This document shows positions 46,611 to 58,777 of a stretch of 64,000 bases of DNA, piece by piece (the stretch's first letter is position 1; every line of letters begins with the position of its first letter). Below the pieces are notes generated by a model. It searched no databases and was not told where the DNA came from. It worked only from the letters and a program-made list of their open reading frames with translations. This stretch comes from Glandiceps talaboti (taxonomy: Eukaryota > Hemichordata > Enteropneusta > Spengelidae). The position numbers were made by a program, and so were the translations under genes. Location: NCBI RefSeq assembly GCF_964340395.1, contig NC_135552.1:1061001-1125000 (forward strand), read 5' to 3'.

Positions 46611-48164
46611 TTCCGTCAGCAGTGAGCCGTTTTACTTTCTCTTTAGTGAAAACAATCTCGAGCATATGCAGATGTGACATCACTGTTTACCATCTAATTT
46701 TACAGGAATTCTAGAGAGAAACAGTGTCTGATACCACTATGGTCTCCCCATTAATTCTAGCCACTGAAGAACATTCATTTGAAATACCAGTTGTAGGCTT
46801 ACAGCAGATCGGTTCTGCTTTCATATTCCTGCTGGTCCATGTACATTTTCAAGTTCCAGGACACAATGCAGTGCTCCAGGGCCGACCTGACGACCCAATA
46901 TAAAAGAGCGTTCCATTTATCTAATACGTTATAATTAATGCCTTGGTCATTATCTTATATTTCCTTTAAACTAGACTGCACTTAAAACTGCAACACTGTA
47001 TCTGTTTTTCTATGTATAACCTAACCGCAAGTTGTATGTATCCAGGACAGCAGCAGAATATGCATGGCCGCGAGGCAGGTGATCAAACGTTTTACTCCAA
47101 TGTTCAATTCACATCCATTAATCAATACGAGACGCTGATGAGAAGTCACAGGCTGACGTTTTCGTCTTTTCGGCGAAGGTGTATTGCTCAGATATCTAAG
47201 TTTTTTCAATGAAACTAACATCATGATGGAAAATTTTATCAGTCGCACAAAGTGTATAGGATATCGCGATCTGGTAATGAAAGTCATAATAAGCTGACAG
47301 CTGGCCTTCTGATATTTCATTGTTGTACTAGCTGTTCTATACAAGGTACATGTATATGCAAATCAAAGCTTTGTTTATAACCATAGTTTTAACCATTGAC
47401 GGTGTTTTAACTCTTTGCAAAAGTCCGAAAGTTGTGGAGGAAAATGACACAGACGTCTAAGTGATACATATCAAACCTTGTAAAATGAAACGAAAACGAT
47501 GTTTGGTGTGAATTATATCAAAAACCAAATTTGCACGACAGAACACTAATATATCAAATGCAAACGGATGTTTTGAGTAGGTTTTGTTGGGCTACTTGAG
47601 TTTAACCAAGTTGAACACGATCACAGTATTTACATTTTGATCACAGACTATCTGTGATTTGATTTTTAGGTGTTAATAGTCAAGTCGTCTCACTACATTG
47701 CCGAGTAGTACCGATTGGTACGCTTCCACGGCAGTATAATACCAAGAAACAGTTTCTTATAATTGTCTGTGATAATACATAGTCTAGTTGCGAGACATTC
47801 AGGCATTCCTTTTACACGATACGACAAGCGCCTGGTATCGGAAGAAAGCCTGAAGGCCATCAGCTAGACCGTACGGTGAAAAGACCACATGCAGAGACAT
47901 TCAACAATGGCGGCACGTACGTATATGTAACGAATACGTAAAATATACAGTGTGCAAAACAAGACTGGAAGCTGGAACAAAAGACTTAAATGTACGCTTA
48001 GTCTACGGAACTGTATATTTCGGTAGACTTAATGTCTAGCTAGTATACTGTTCGTATACTTCAGTACACGAAGTGCATATGTGAGATCTGCAGATACAGT
48101 AAATTTGCGTGGATTCATGTCTATTCAACTTTTTGTCCAGTGTCAGCGAAATGGTGGCGATGTT
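46611..48164. other. Intron, no gene seen
   Basis: No supported exon or element. Confidence 0.5.
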
Positions 48165-49720
48165 GTAAATAATCACACTTTGCCCAATACCTCTTGAAGT
48201 TTAACACATAGAAACTTTAACACTTTCAAGTGTCTTCACCCATATTATCAATGATGAGCTTTCTAATGACACATTGAACTTTGACCTTGACCTTGCCCTT
48301 CAGGTGAAATAACCATATGATTGTCCAAGTGTATATGTACATCTCTCATATGCATGGACTGATTTCAACCAAAGCTTGTGCAAATGGCATATGCTAAAGT
48401 CTGCATATATATATATATCACTCTGTTTCACAAAGTCAACAATAATAGCAAAATGACAGCCATATTTGTCGTAAAAAATCACACTTTGCCCAATAACTCT
48501 TTGCACTTTAACACAGAGACCTCATTCAAATGTCTTCACCCATATTATCAATGACGAGCTTTCTCATGACACATTGAACTTTGACCTCTGACATTCATGG
48601 TCAAATAGCAATATTATTGTCTAAGTGTATATGTATATCTCTGATATGCATGGACTGATTCCAACCAAACCTGGCACACTTCTCATATGCATGTCACTTC
48701 ATTTCACAACCTGTACAATAACAGCCAAATGGCGGCCATATTTGTCTTCACATTTTACTCCTTAAGACTTGAACCTTAACAGATGGAGGTAACATTCAAA
48801 TGTCTACCTCCATTTTATCAGTAATGACCTTTGTAATGAGACCATGGCCTTTGATCTTGACCTCAGTGTTCAAGGTCAGAGGACGAAAATTTGTTGAAAT
48901 ACATCAAATTGTAATTCTGTGGCAAGCACTAGCCATGTGATTTCAACTGTCTGCCTGTTCAATATCAGATATTATATTTGTTTTTAGATGACCTTTGAGT
49001 TAAGGTCAGACATAAATTGTCATAGTATGATTCATACAGACATCATGTAAAATCTATGAGGTGTGTTTGTGTTTGTGTTTGACAATCTTTAAGACAATGC
49101 TGACATAGTTGACATTGTCCAGGATCTATACATACAGATAAAAAATAATCCCTTTTTGGTGTTGAGTGGCTGTATCTTTTTCCATGACATTATTGTTGTT
49201 CTTTTTAAACTGGAAGCCAGCAAAATACTGCACAGACTTAACAACTTGTCATTGTAGTGTCAGACTAGACGAAATCATTCCCTTACATTTGCCTTGACAT
49301 TACTTCAGGCCATACACATCTACCAAAATAGTCAGAGTATATTGTCACAATTTATATCTAGTCAATACTGTTAACCCACAGTCACTTTCAACATCACTTG
49401 CCAAATACCGTCATACCTACGCATATTATTATAACAAACTCACTCCTATCAAATATCCTTAGTCCTTTCTTTAACACACACATAAACACAAATCATACTT
49501 CCATTTTCTATACATCACTCCTCACACATTTCAGCAATTACATTACTAAGTCCTCTAACATTTCAGTCTGTAACTTTATTTCATGTTCAAACAATACACC
49601 ACATCTTTCAATAATGCCAACCAAAATCCATTCTTTCCTACTACAACAAATCCTCTTTGGGGTAATGTCTTCGACGAAGGCTTGTTGTTATTCATTTACT
49701 GTGCAACATTCCATGCTCAG
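48165..49720. repeat. R3 family element with 306 bp tandem units
   Basis: CACACTTTGCCCAAT at about 48174 and 48480 marks a 306 bp period. Both units continue with TTCACCCATATTATCAATGA, CTTTGACCT and TATGCATGGACTGATT, and a third, diverged unit follows to about 48900. The right part ends with GTAATGTCTTCGACGAAGGC. The Thr/His/Asn-rich frame at 49398-49724 is low complexity. It is an interspersed non-coding element of unknown class. Confidence 0.6.
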
Positions 49721-49825
49721 TTGATGCCATCTGATTTAAATCATGCTGTATATAAATACTCCAGTTGCATGTGTTCCAAAATGAAGGTGTTGGTGTACTT
49801 AGTAACAAGTAAACAAAGCATGTAG

Positions 49826-51133
49826 CTTGCAGAATCTAACCTCCAGGTCAGGATTCAAGTGCGCAGCTGTGGGTAATGGGCATTGAACCAATTCAAGTTG
49901 AATCTGTTCAGTATTAAGTTTGATTTTCCTGTCCTAATTACAATTTACTTGGAACCGAATCGAAACCACTCCCTGAGGTGGTTTCAAACCGGTTCAACTA
50001 AATCGGTTTACAATTGATTTAAGAGCATATGGGGAGAAATGAATTAGATTTGAATCGAAATAGGTCAGAATTTTAAATGGGGATGTGAATTTTATGGAAA
50101 ATTTCAAATTTATATTGCCCGTTGCAAATACTAGTATGATACTGTTGTGTTTATTTTCTTGCATTCCAGTGTACATACACTATCAATGCTTCAAGGTTTC
50201 ATGCAATGGTGTGATTTTGAGAACTTATAACAGAGAAAAATATAATGATCAGAAAAAACAACTTGCACAGATGTTGATAAACAGTTTACTGTAACATGGG
50301 CAACCTGAAAAACTCCTTTTGTGAATATTGAATGATTGTGGTTTCTTTACATGTAACTCAAATGAACTCTGCTCATTATATAACATAACACCACAAATGT
50401 GTCCTATGTAAACCAGGAAGGGGGGGGGGGGATTTTTAGCTCCCAAAGTATTAATGCTAATGTGCCTGAAATTGTCAAGGATCTACACATAATAGATAAG
50501 AAATGAACAACGTACCCTTTAAGGTGTTGTCAGTGTATCTTTTTGATTGCCTTAAAGGCCATGCCGTAGTTGTTATCTTTTTTGAACTGAAAGCCCACAC
50601 CGTAATTTACAAACTAAGGTATGAGTAAAGAGATTGTTACACTATAAGTGTAATAACTAGCTACAGATGTCAAATTGTCAGATATACACATGTCTCTTTC
50701 TTTTCAGACATTGACCTTTGACCTTTTGACTTTTACTTTTACGGTCAATTATTAAGATAAAGCTATTCTTGTATATCACAGACACTTTGTAGTATTTGTT
50801 CATTTCATTAAGTCATATTTACAAGTAATAATAATAAAAAATATGTGGATACTTAGGTATTACTTTTTACTAAATGGCAGCCAAACGACCGGTATTTGTA
50901 GTAAACATATCTATATATTACTGCATAACTTAAGACCCCCCCCCCCCCCCCCCCCCCCAAACTTAAATACATAGAGATGTCATTCACCAATGTCAAATTC
51001 CATGTCATACGCAAGATTTCTTGTATTAAAATGAAGCCATTTCTTACATATCAACGACACATACAGTTATGGTTATTTATTTGTTGTTGCAGTAGCAATT
51101 TCTTTTAAATCATGCCACCATTCACTCACATAG
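49826..51133. other. Intron with R3 fragments, poly-G and poly-C
   Basis: GACCTTTGACC at about 50710 with flanks like 23050 marks another R3 fragment. A G run is at about 50419-50431 and a C run at 50936-50958. No exon is seen. Confidence 0.55.
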
Positions 51134-51246
51134 AAATGAAGTATTTGAGGGTAGCATGTTTTGGGTGAAGACTTGTTCTTGAGTGAATGAAGCATTTGAG
51201 GGTAGCATGTTTTGGGTGAAGACTTGTTCTTGAGTGAATGAAGCAG
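51134..51246 (+). repeat. 56 bp tandem duplication beside exon d
   Basis: Two copies of a unit containing ATTTGAGGGTAGCATGTTTT and GACTTGTTCTTGAGTGAATG. It ends about 30 bp before the acceptor of exon d. Confidence 0.85.
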
Positions 51247-51278
51247 GGTATTAACAATAATGTCTACTTATTTGGCAG

Positions 51279-51412
51279 ACACCAAGGTAATACAGAGAGA
51301 GGTATGAGACTTGCCTTTGAGCTGATCAAACATGGTTGTGATCCAACTGGTCTGTCAGAGGTGAATGGCGATCCTCCACTCTACTGTGCATTACGATATG
51401 GCCTTCACTCAG
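51279..51412 (+). CDS. TRANK1-like exon d: ankyrin repeat
   Basis: The acceptor is CTTATTTGGCAG. One base completes the Arg codon begun by exon c (AG+A). The peptide has LAFELIKHGCDPTGLSEVNG and DPPLYCALRYGL, a clear ankyrin repeat (helix, Gly-x-Asp-Pro turn, next-repeat PLY-AL helix). It ends in phase 1 at TCAG/GTATAG. The same-frame ATG at 51238 is in the intron and is not a start. Confidence 0.7.
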
Positions 51413-52305
51413 GTATAGCATAGTTTTATTTTAAAGGTGATTCAAAATGCCCTATACCACAACCTTGAAAAATGTTCTTTAGATCATGTCATGCAAAGCT
51501 AACTATTCAAAATTGCATTTTAAGGGAGAGAAAAAGAGTTGGTGATCAGCGGCGACCTGAGTAGCCATGAATTTGCAGTTATACTGCCTATTGTTCTCCC
51601 TTTAGGGGATTATGACTTCATGGAGACTTCCGGTTCATGCCAGTTATTATAGCAAGCAATGGCAGACAGTAGTAATTCTGACTTTGGTACTCGTCAGAAT
51701 TATCTGAGAGTGATGAATCTTCTTTCAATGACGATTTTACCATGCTTGATAGATTGATTTGGCTTTTTATATACTTAGGTGTCATATCCTACGATATTAG
51801 CAACAATAGGGAAAATGCTAGTGATGTTGGAGAGTATATCGGGTTCAAGTTGATTGCCAATTTGGCCCTCGATAAAACTAGGAGCCAACTACTGTATTAC
51901 AAATTGATATCAAAATGCCCCAAATGATAACTAGAATGTATTGACTCAACAAATAATAATTCAAAACAAGCATAATGTTTTGATTGTTGATTTTTTTCCC
52001 GTCCCAGCAGTTGATTGCTACTAAAGTTCAATGGTTTTGTGGTGTAGGCCTTTGACTTCCCTGGCGAGACAAAAAAATAAAGCCAACCTAATCTTGTTGC
52101 CTATATATGAAATGATAGTGACCTGTAAATGTTTCAGTGTGTCTGTTGTGGTCTTGTATTGTCACATGTTTGGTTTGTGACAGCGAGTTTACATCTATTA
52201 TTTTCGGCCAGGGCTGTCTAGGGCGCGATACTCTAGTCCGAGTCTGAGACCCATGTAAAACCATGAGACCCATGTATCAGGAATTCATACACACGTGAAC
52301 AAAAA
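51413..52305. other. Intron, no gene seen
   Basis: No exon or element recognised. Confidence 0.5.
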
Positions 52306-52530
52306 CATTCAAAATTGTATGCAAATATATCTAGCAACATGACCACACCCATAGCAACAGCAAAATGATCGCGTATATCACAAAGATAGCAACATGGTTG
52401 GATAGGGAACTGGATAGTCATTCAGCAAATGAACACCTACTGTTAGCATGGACTAGCATATGGATAAATATTTCTAAAAACTGTACAGTTGTGCTACAAC
52501 GCCATTGGCAGTATTGTATTTCTCAAAGAT
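52306..52530 (+). repeat. R1 family fragment, 3' end
   Basis: GTATGCAAATAT, CACACCCATAGCAACAG and the terminal CAGTTGTGCTACAACGCCAT are present. Confidence 0.7.
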
Positions 52531-52799
52531 CCCTTATACTTATACTACTATATTAGGCTCACATGTCCATAAGGTCACATGTTCTGAATAATGGGTAGAT
52601 CTGTTGACATAAAATGACAAAGACTGAAGTGTGCTGTTGAAAACTTCAGGTACAATTTTGAAGTTTGTGTTTGGAGCAAAAGTTTCAATACTATGGTATA
52701 TCAACGCAGAATGATGAATTTTCATTTAAAAGATTAAAATATATTATTTCAACTGTCCAGTTAATATGTATGCATCTTTCCTACATTTTATACATGCAG

Positions 52800-53177
52800 G
52801 TAATTTCAGCCTACTAAAGTATTTATTTGAAAATTATGCAAAAAGTGATGAGAGAAAAAGCATGACCATTAACAGAGGGGAATCACTATACCATGTTGTG
52901 GTGAGAGCCAGGAATGTTGGACCGCAGAATATTGAAACTGCATTGCGAATTCTCATCAGCTACAAAGTCAATCCATGCGTGATCAACTCAGAGGGGAAGT
53001 TAGCTGCTGATTACATAGGGAAATCTTCACCAGTTGCAAAGATCTTGAGAAAGGCTATGGATGAGCAACAGTATGCCAAATCAGTCCAAGCAGCAGTTGT
53101 GCCAACTTCAACTGTTCAAGCAGAAGCTCAAACTCAACAGAATCCAAAAGGGAGAGCAGCCCAACATAAGATGAAAG
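52800..53177 (+). CDS. TRANK1-like exon e: ankyrin repeats and linker
   Basis: The acceptor TACATGCAG precedes GT, which completes a Gly codon with the G of exon d. The 126 residues contain FSLLKYLFENYAK, then GESLYHVVVRA and ALRILISYKVNPCVINSEGK with AADYIG, two ankyrin-type units. A Gln/Ala-rich linker follows (QAEAQTQQNPKGRAAQHK). The donor at AAAG/GTACAG leaves phase 1. It is the longest exon seen and has no stop. Confidence 0.7.
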
Positions 53178-53418
53178 GTACAGTCTTTTAGAACCAGATA
53201 AACTAAGTGGTTCTAAAAGTGATGGTATTGTTGTTAATTCTAAGTCAGAATGGTTACTTATAATTTTATCCAACCACTGGTGAAAAAGTGTCTTTTGCTG
53301 AGATGTATAAATTTGTTTGTAGTACAGCAGATCCACACATTTACATAAATATTTACACACGCTAACATACAAATTTGTGCTAACACTCATTCACAAATAC
53401 ACAACGTCACAAATTTAA

Positions 53419-53545
53419 AGGCCAGGTTTTTTGCATTAATTAGTGTCATCTTATCAGTGAAGGCATGAGGATTAGATAGTCTTTTTTGTTCAAAAGTATA
53501 TAGCCTTGCGAGAAAATCTTTCAACTCCTAATCATTATTGGGCCT
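53419..53545. mobile_element. 127 bp MITE, TTAA-flanked, T2/Kolobok-like
   Basis: TTAA at 53415-53418 and 53546-53549 flanks a unit starting AGGCC and ending GGCCT. Both the TTAA duplication and the AGGCC start match the 2.85 kb unit at 24620-27473. The ends are short, so assignment is tentative. Confidence 0.45.
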
Positions 53546-53724
53546 TTAAATATATATTGTATGACTCAGAACATGAAATAAATTTTGAAATAAATGATAG
53601 TCTTGAAGTTTGACATCAAGATAAACTGTACCTATAAAGCAATACATTATAGAATAACCTAAACAAGCAATACTGTCAACATCTTGCTTGAAACTGGTTA
53701 TTAGGCCTAATTGACATAGACAGT

Positions 53725-54765
53725 AAATCATTAGTTATTAGCCCAAATTGGCGTAGCCCTGAATAGTACGTGAATCATTAGTTATTAGGCCAAATTGACA
53801 TTATATAGCCCTGAATAGTGAAACATTAGTTATTAGGCCAAATTGACATAGCCCTGAATAGTGAATCATTAGTTATTAGGCCAAATTGACATAGCCCTGA
53901 ATAGTGAATCATTAGTTATTAGCCCAAATTGACATAGCCCTGAATGGTACGTGAATCATTAGTTATTAGGCCAAATTGACATTATATAGCCCTGAATAGT
54001 GAATCATTAGTTATTAGGCCAAATTGACATTATATAGCCCTGAATAGTGAAACATTAGTTATTAGGCCAAATTGACATAGCCCTGAATAGTGAATCATTA
54101 GTTATTAGGCCAAATTGACATAGCCCTGAATAGTGAATCATTAGTTATTAGCCCAAATTGACATAGCCCTGAATGGTACGTGAATCATTAGTTATTAGGC
54201 TAAATTGACATAGCCCTGACCGTATGATAGTGAATCATTAGTTATTAGGCCAAATTGACATAGCCCAGAATAGTGAATCATTAGTTATTAGGCCAAATTG
54301 ACATAGCCCTGAATAGTGAATCATTAGTTATTAGGCCAAATTGACATAGCCCTGAATAGTATGTGAATCATTAGTTATTAGGCCAAATTGACATAGCCCT
54401 GAATAGTGAATCATTAGTTATTAGGCCAATTGACATAGCCCTGAATAGTACGTGAATCATTAGTTATTAGGCCAAATTGACATAGCCCTGAATAGTGAAT
54501 CATTAGTTATTAGGCCAAATTGACATAGCCCTGAATAGTATGTGAATCATTAGTTATTAGGCCAAATTCACATAGCCCTGAATAGTGAATCATTAGTTAT
54601 TAGGCCAATTGACATAGCCCTGAATAGTACGTGAATCATTAGTTATTAGGCCAAATTGACATAGCCCTGAATCACTAGTGAATCATTAGTTATTAGCCCA
54701 AATTGACATAGCCCTGAATAGTGAATCATTAGTTATTAGCCCAAATTGACATAGCCCAGAATAGT
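53725..54765 (+). repeat. Minisatellite, 42-52 bp units, about 23 copies
   Basis: Every unit carries GAATCATTAGTTATTAGGCC, AAATTGACATAGCCCTGAAT and AGT, with length variants that add ACGTG or TATAT. A composite block with AAACATTAG recurs 229 bp apart (53821 and 54050), showing higher-order duplication. A lone unit sits at about 57391. The array ends exactly where the L2/CR1-like relic begins. Confidence 0.9.
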
Positions 54766-54767
54766 AG

Positions 54768-55229
54768 ATGGCACTGTTGATTGGCTGTCTCTTGTGTGGG
54801 ATAACTAAAGATCAAACTAACTGTCTACAGAGTCTGACTCTTCAAAATGCCGCTGCACCTCTTGTCAGTTGCTCACGCAAGTTTGATCACACCACTCCAG
54901 TACTTGTCAACTTGCACTGGCTTCAAGTTGAAGCAAGGATCAAATTCAAAATTCTGGTAACCACTTTCAAAATCAGCAATCATGCTGCACCCCTGTATCT
55001 GATTGAACTAGTTCGATTGTACGTTCCGACTAGAGATCTTAGATCAGCGGAGAAGCTGCATTTAATTCAATAGTGTGGCAACTTTATCAAAACATATGGA
55101 CAAAGAGCCTTCTCAGTTTGCACACCTTCCTTGTGGAATACACTACCATTTGATATTCATAGCGCTGAGACTGTTCACATGTTCAAAAGTGGGTTGAAGA
55201 CGCATCTTTTCAGACGGTATCTAATTTAG
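54768..55229 (+). pseudogene. L2/CR1-like non-LTR retrotransposon 3' fragment
   Basis: The frame carries LQNAAAPLVSCSRKFDHTTP, VLVNLHWLQVEARIKFKIL and, after a TAG at 55071, FSVCTPSLWNTLPFDI and FKSGLKTHLFRRYL. These phrases are the standard C-terminal end of reverse transcriptases of the L2/CR1 group in marine animals. The RT catalytic core is absent. One in-frame stop interrupts it. It is a 5'-truncated dead copy. Confidence 0.8.
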
Positions 55230-55420
55230 TGTTTTCAAGTTGAGTCGCCAGGTTCACCGCAGGACAGTTGACTCTATTTTAATGTGTTATGCTATTTAAC
55301 AAGTGATTTGTTTTAATCCACTAGCTGTCTTCTGTATTTTTATCCTTCGTATTTGAAAGAACTTTTAACCCACAAGCAAATTTATATGTACTCTTTTGAG
55401 ATATTTTATTGGTGGTTTTC

Positions 55421-55995
55421 TAGCACAACTGAACTGATAAGGTTCAGTAGTGCTATAGGCATGGCAAAGTGTGTGTGTGTTTGTGTGTAAACAACTTAAA
55501 GTCAAAAACTGCAGGACGATTGCCATGATATTTAGTGGGGACATTACTTGTGGGGTCTTGTTGTGAAATTGTTGAAATCAAAGTGATCTTGCCACCGGTG
55601 TGTGATTTGGGTACTAAACAAATGTGATTTTTGGTCAAAAAACTTAAACTCAAAACTACTGGGCAGGTCAGTCTCAAATTTGGTGGAAACATTCTGAAGG
55701 GTGTTAAGATTAAGAAGAGTTCATGGCATGATGATCCTGTCAGTGATATGCAAATTAGGGCTAAAAAATGTGTCTTTTTGGTCAAAAATCTTTAATTCTG
55801 AAACTACTGAGCAGATTGGGCTGAAATTTAATGGGAATGCACCTTGGGGTGTGTGGATGCCAAAGAAATATTAAGCATATAATGATTTCATCAATAATAT
55901 GCAAATTAGGTGTAAAAATGTGAATTTTGGTAAAAAACATACCTCAAACAGTACTTAGTCAATGAGACTGCAACTTGGTGAGATGTTTCTAGATG
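55421..55995 (+). repeat. R1 family copy, 5' half
   Basis: Starts with the same 35-base hairpin as at 5614, without visible differences. It then has a TGTGTG run and 115 bp units. The second array and 3' end are missing. Confidence 0.75.
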
Positions 55996-57511
55996 TTCTG
56001 CACAGGAAGTACCAAAACTCCATGTAGATAGACTGTTATGGTATGACTTGAAGCTTGAATGAGATGTGTTACTATTATGTGTGTAAAACTTCAACCTTAC
56101 ACCTCCAACCCAACAACCAAATGCGATATCCCTGTAAAAACCCTCACCTAACATCTTTTTTTATTATTATATAATAATTAGCCCCTTCACTTGTAATAAT
56201 TATAATAAAAATAATAATTTTAATAATGATGATAAAGTTTATTTGAATATTAACCACTCTATCTGGGGTAGTTTGTTATGCTGAGTTCAAAAAAGGGGGT
56301 CATTTTATGAACATCTCTTCCCATGGTAACCAAAATCACCATAATGTGCTAATCATTTTTCCAAACTTGACATAAAACATGAAAAAACATAAACATAAAC
56401 ATTTCATAATTTACATCTTTGCATTTATTTTGGATTAATATATTATTGCATGTTATTGGCTATTCATGAAAATACAATTTGTAATAAATAAAATTCCTAC
56501 AGCATTTTTCATGTCTTAATACAAGCTAAATTTAGACTGAATTTTTGTGTCATGGAAATTATGGTAGCAGAAGTCATGACACAGGTCAAAATCAAGTATG
56601 GCTTGCCGGCACAACAACATCGTAGTTTTTAGATTGAGATCAAATAAAATCAAACTCATACGATTTTAGAAGAGATTCAAACAACTTAAAATCTCAAAAT
56701 TTTATCGCAAGTAAGGCAGAGATAAGAAAATTAAATCAAGTGATTGTAGGAGTGCAAACTTGATATTTAATTCTGAATACAATGTCAGATTTCCCAAAGA
56801 AAAACAATGGCTGTGTCCTTTTATGACAACTGAACTTTGACACAGGTGCTCACCACAGTCACATCAGTACAGTGTGCTCCATGTCGGAAAAAATTGATAT
56901 TCTTTTCATTAAACTTTGCAACATTATTTTATGACAACTAAACTTCACTCAGCTCAGGTTCAACTTTTTCAAATGCACACTAATCTGTCTGAAAAATCGT
57001 AAGTAGAGACCAAAGAGGTTTTGTGAAAATCTGAGTCATTGCTACCGTAGATGTCAATCAAATATTGGTGCCTAAATGCTTCAGGGAATACTGGACAATT
57101 GAGATCTTTGCTGGGCCGCAGTGCTAGTGCCAATTTAGTAATGAATAAAATAATATTGTTTTATACTTTTATTCATATACATGGCAAGTACCAAGCTCCC
57201 AATTTATGACTTGAAGCTTAAATGGGAAATGTTGCACAATTAGTTGTGTGTAAAACTTGTACACTCCTACACACACAACAACAACCATAAGTGACATTCC
57301 TCTGATATAAAGGCCTCCCAACATTTTTCATTATTATAATATTAAACCCCTTAACTTGTACTAATAATAATGATAACAATAATAATGATAAGAGTGAATC
57401 ATTAGTTATTAGCCCCAAATTGACATAGTGAATACACAATGCACATAAAGCTTTCAATTAAGTTTCTACACTTATATTTTATTTATTTTCTTTGACTTTA
57501 TAATGTAATAG
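55996..57511. other. Intron, no gene seen
   Basis: AT-rich sequence with a single stray minisatellite unit at about 57391. No exon is seen. Confidence 0.5.
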
Positions 57512-57604
57512 CTACTGCTACAATGACAGCATCAACCAGAACCAAGACAGCAACTTCATCCTCATCATCTGAAAAACCAGTACAGAAACAAGATAAACCA
57601 AAAG
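57512..57604 (+). CDS. TRANK1-like exon f: Ser/Thr linker
   Basis: The acceptor is GTAATAG and the donor AAAG/GTAAGC. It enters and leaves in phase 1 and encodes 31 residues: ATMTASTRTKTATSSSSSEK then PVQKQDKPK. This is a disordered linker between ankyrin and TPR parts. Its low complexity makes it weak alone, but splice sites and phase match both neighbours. Confidence 0.6.
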
Positions 57605-57757
57605 GTAAGCTGTTTATTATAAGTAATTAGATATTTCTTTCTGTTAACTATTGACTGAATTTTGAACTCTGCCTCATCAGCTGAGGGTTTATTTATATCC
57701 ATTACATACTATAGACACTACTGCACATGTGCAAGCCAAGCATGCACTTTTTCCTAG

Positions 57758-58777
57758 TGTTCAGTAGTGTTATAGGCATGCCAAAGTGTGTCAGTGTGTG
57801 TGTGTAATCAACTTAAAGTAAAAAACCAGTCTGTACCGATTGCCATAATATTTGGTATATTACTTTGGGTGTCTAGTTTGGAAATTGTTCAAAGCAAAAT
57901 GATCTTACCACTTGTGTGTGATTTGGGTAAAAAAATGTGATTTTAGGTCAAAAAACTTAAACTCCAAAACTGCTCAGCAGATCCGTCTGAAATGTGGTTT
58001 GAATGTTCTTAGTGGTGTTTAGATAAAGAATTGTTCATGACATGATCCCATCAGTGATAAGCAAATTAGGGCTAAAATGTGTCTTTTTGGTCAAAAATCT
58101 ATAATTCCAAAAACCACTGAACAGATTAGGCTAACATTTGGTGGGAGTGTTCTTAGGGGTGTTTAGATTAAGAATTGTTCATGATCTCATAGGTGATATG
58201 CAAATTAAGTCTAAAATGTATCTTTTTTGTCAAAAATATATAGTTCCCAAACTACAGAACACATTGGGCTAAAATTTGATGGAGATGCATCTGGGGATAT
58301 GTAGATGAAGCTGTATTCACAACGTGATAATTCCATCAGCAATATACAAATTAGGTCTAAAAATGTCAATTTTGGTCAAAAAGTTATATCTTGAAACTGC
58401 ATGGTGAATGGGTTGAAACTTGGTGGAGCTAGATATTTCTGAAGGTATTCTGCAGTTATTGTTGAAAACATTTCAACACAATTGGCCCTGGCAACCATGA
58501 CAACACCCTTAGTAACAGAAATTATTAAAAAGATAACAAAATGGATGGGTAGGTAAGTGGCTAAAGATTCAAAAAATGTATGCAAATATGCCTAGCAACA
58601 GGACCATGTCCATGACAACAGCTAAGTGATGGTTTATATTGCAAAGATGTAAAGTTGGAAGGATAGGCAAGTTACTAAAGATTCCAAAACTGTATGCAAA
58701 TATCAATAGCAACAAGACCATGTCCATAGCAACAGTGAAATACGTTTGTGGCAATGCCACTGGTGTTATTTTTTGTC
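57758..58777 (+). repeat. R1 family copy, near full length
   Basis: Contains the 5' GTTCAGTAGTGTTATAGGCA, a TG tract, four to five 115 bp units, the CTGCAGTTATTGTTGAAAAC link, the CCATGACAACA / ATGCAAATATGCC units and the 3' GTTTGTGGCAATGCCACTGG. It serves as the empty-site comparison for the insertion at 6283-10400. Confidence 0.75.

Noticed and set aside
49398-49724. 108-codon Thr/His/Ser-rich ORF
   Set aside because: Low complexity inside an R3 repeat.
53725-54765. CRISPR-like regular repeats
   Set aside because: Unit and spacer are both repeated, unit length varies, and the setting is an animal intron; it is a minisatellite.
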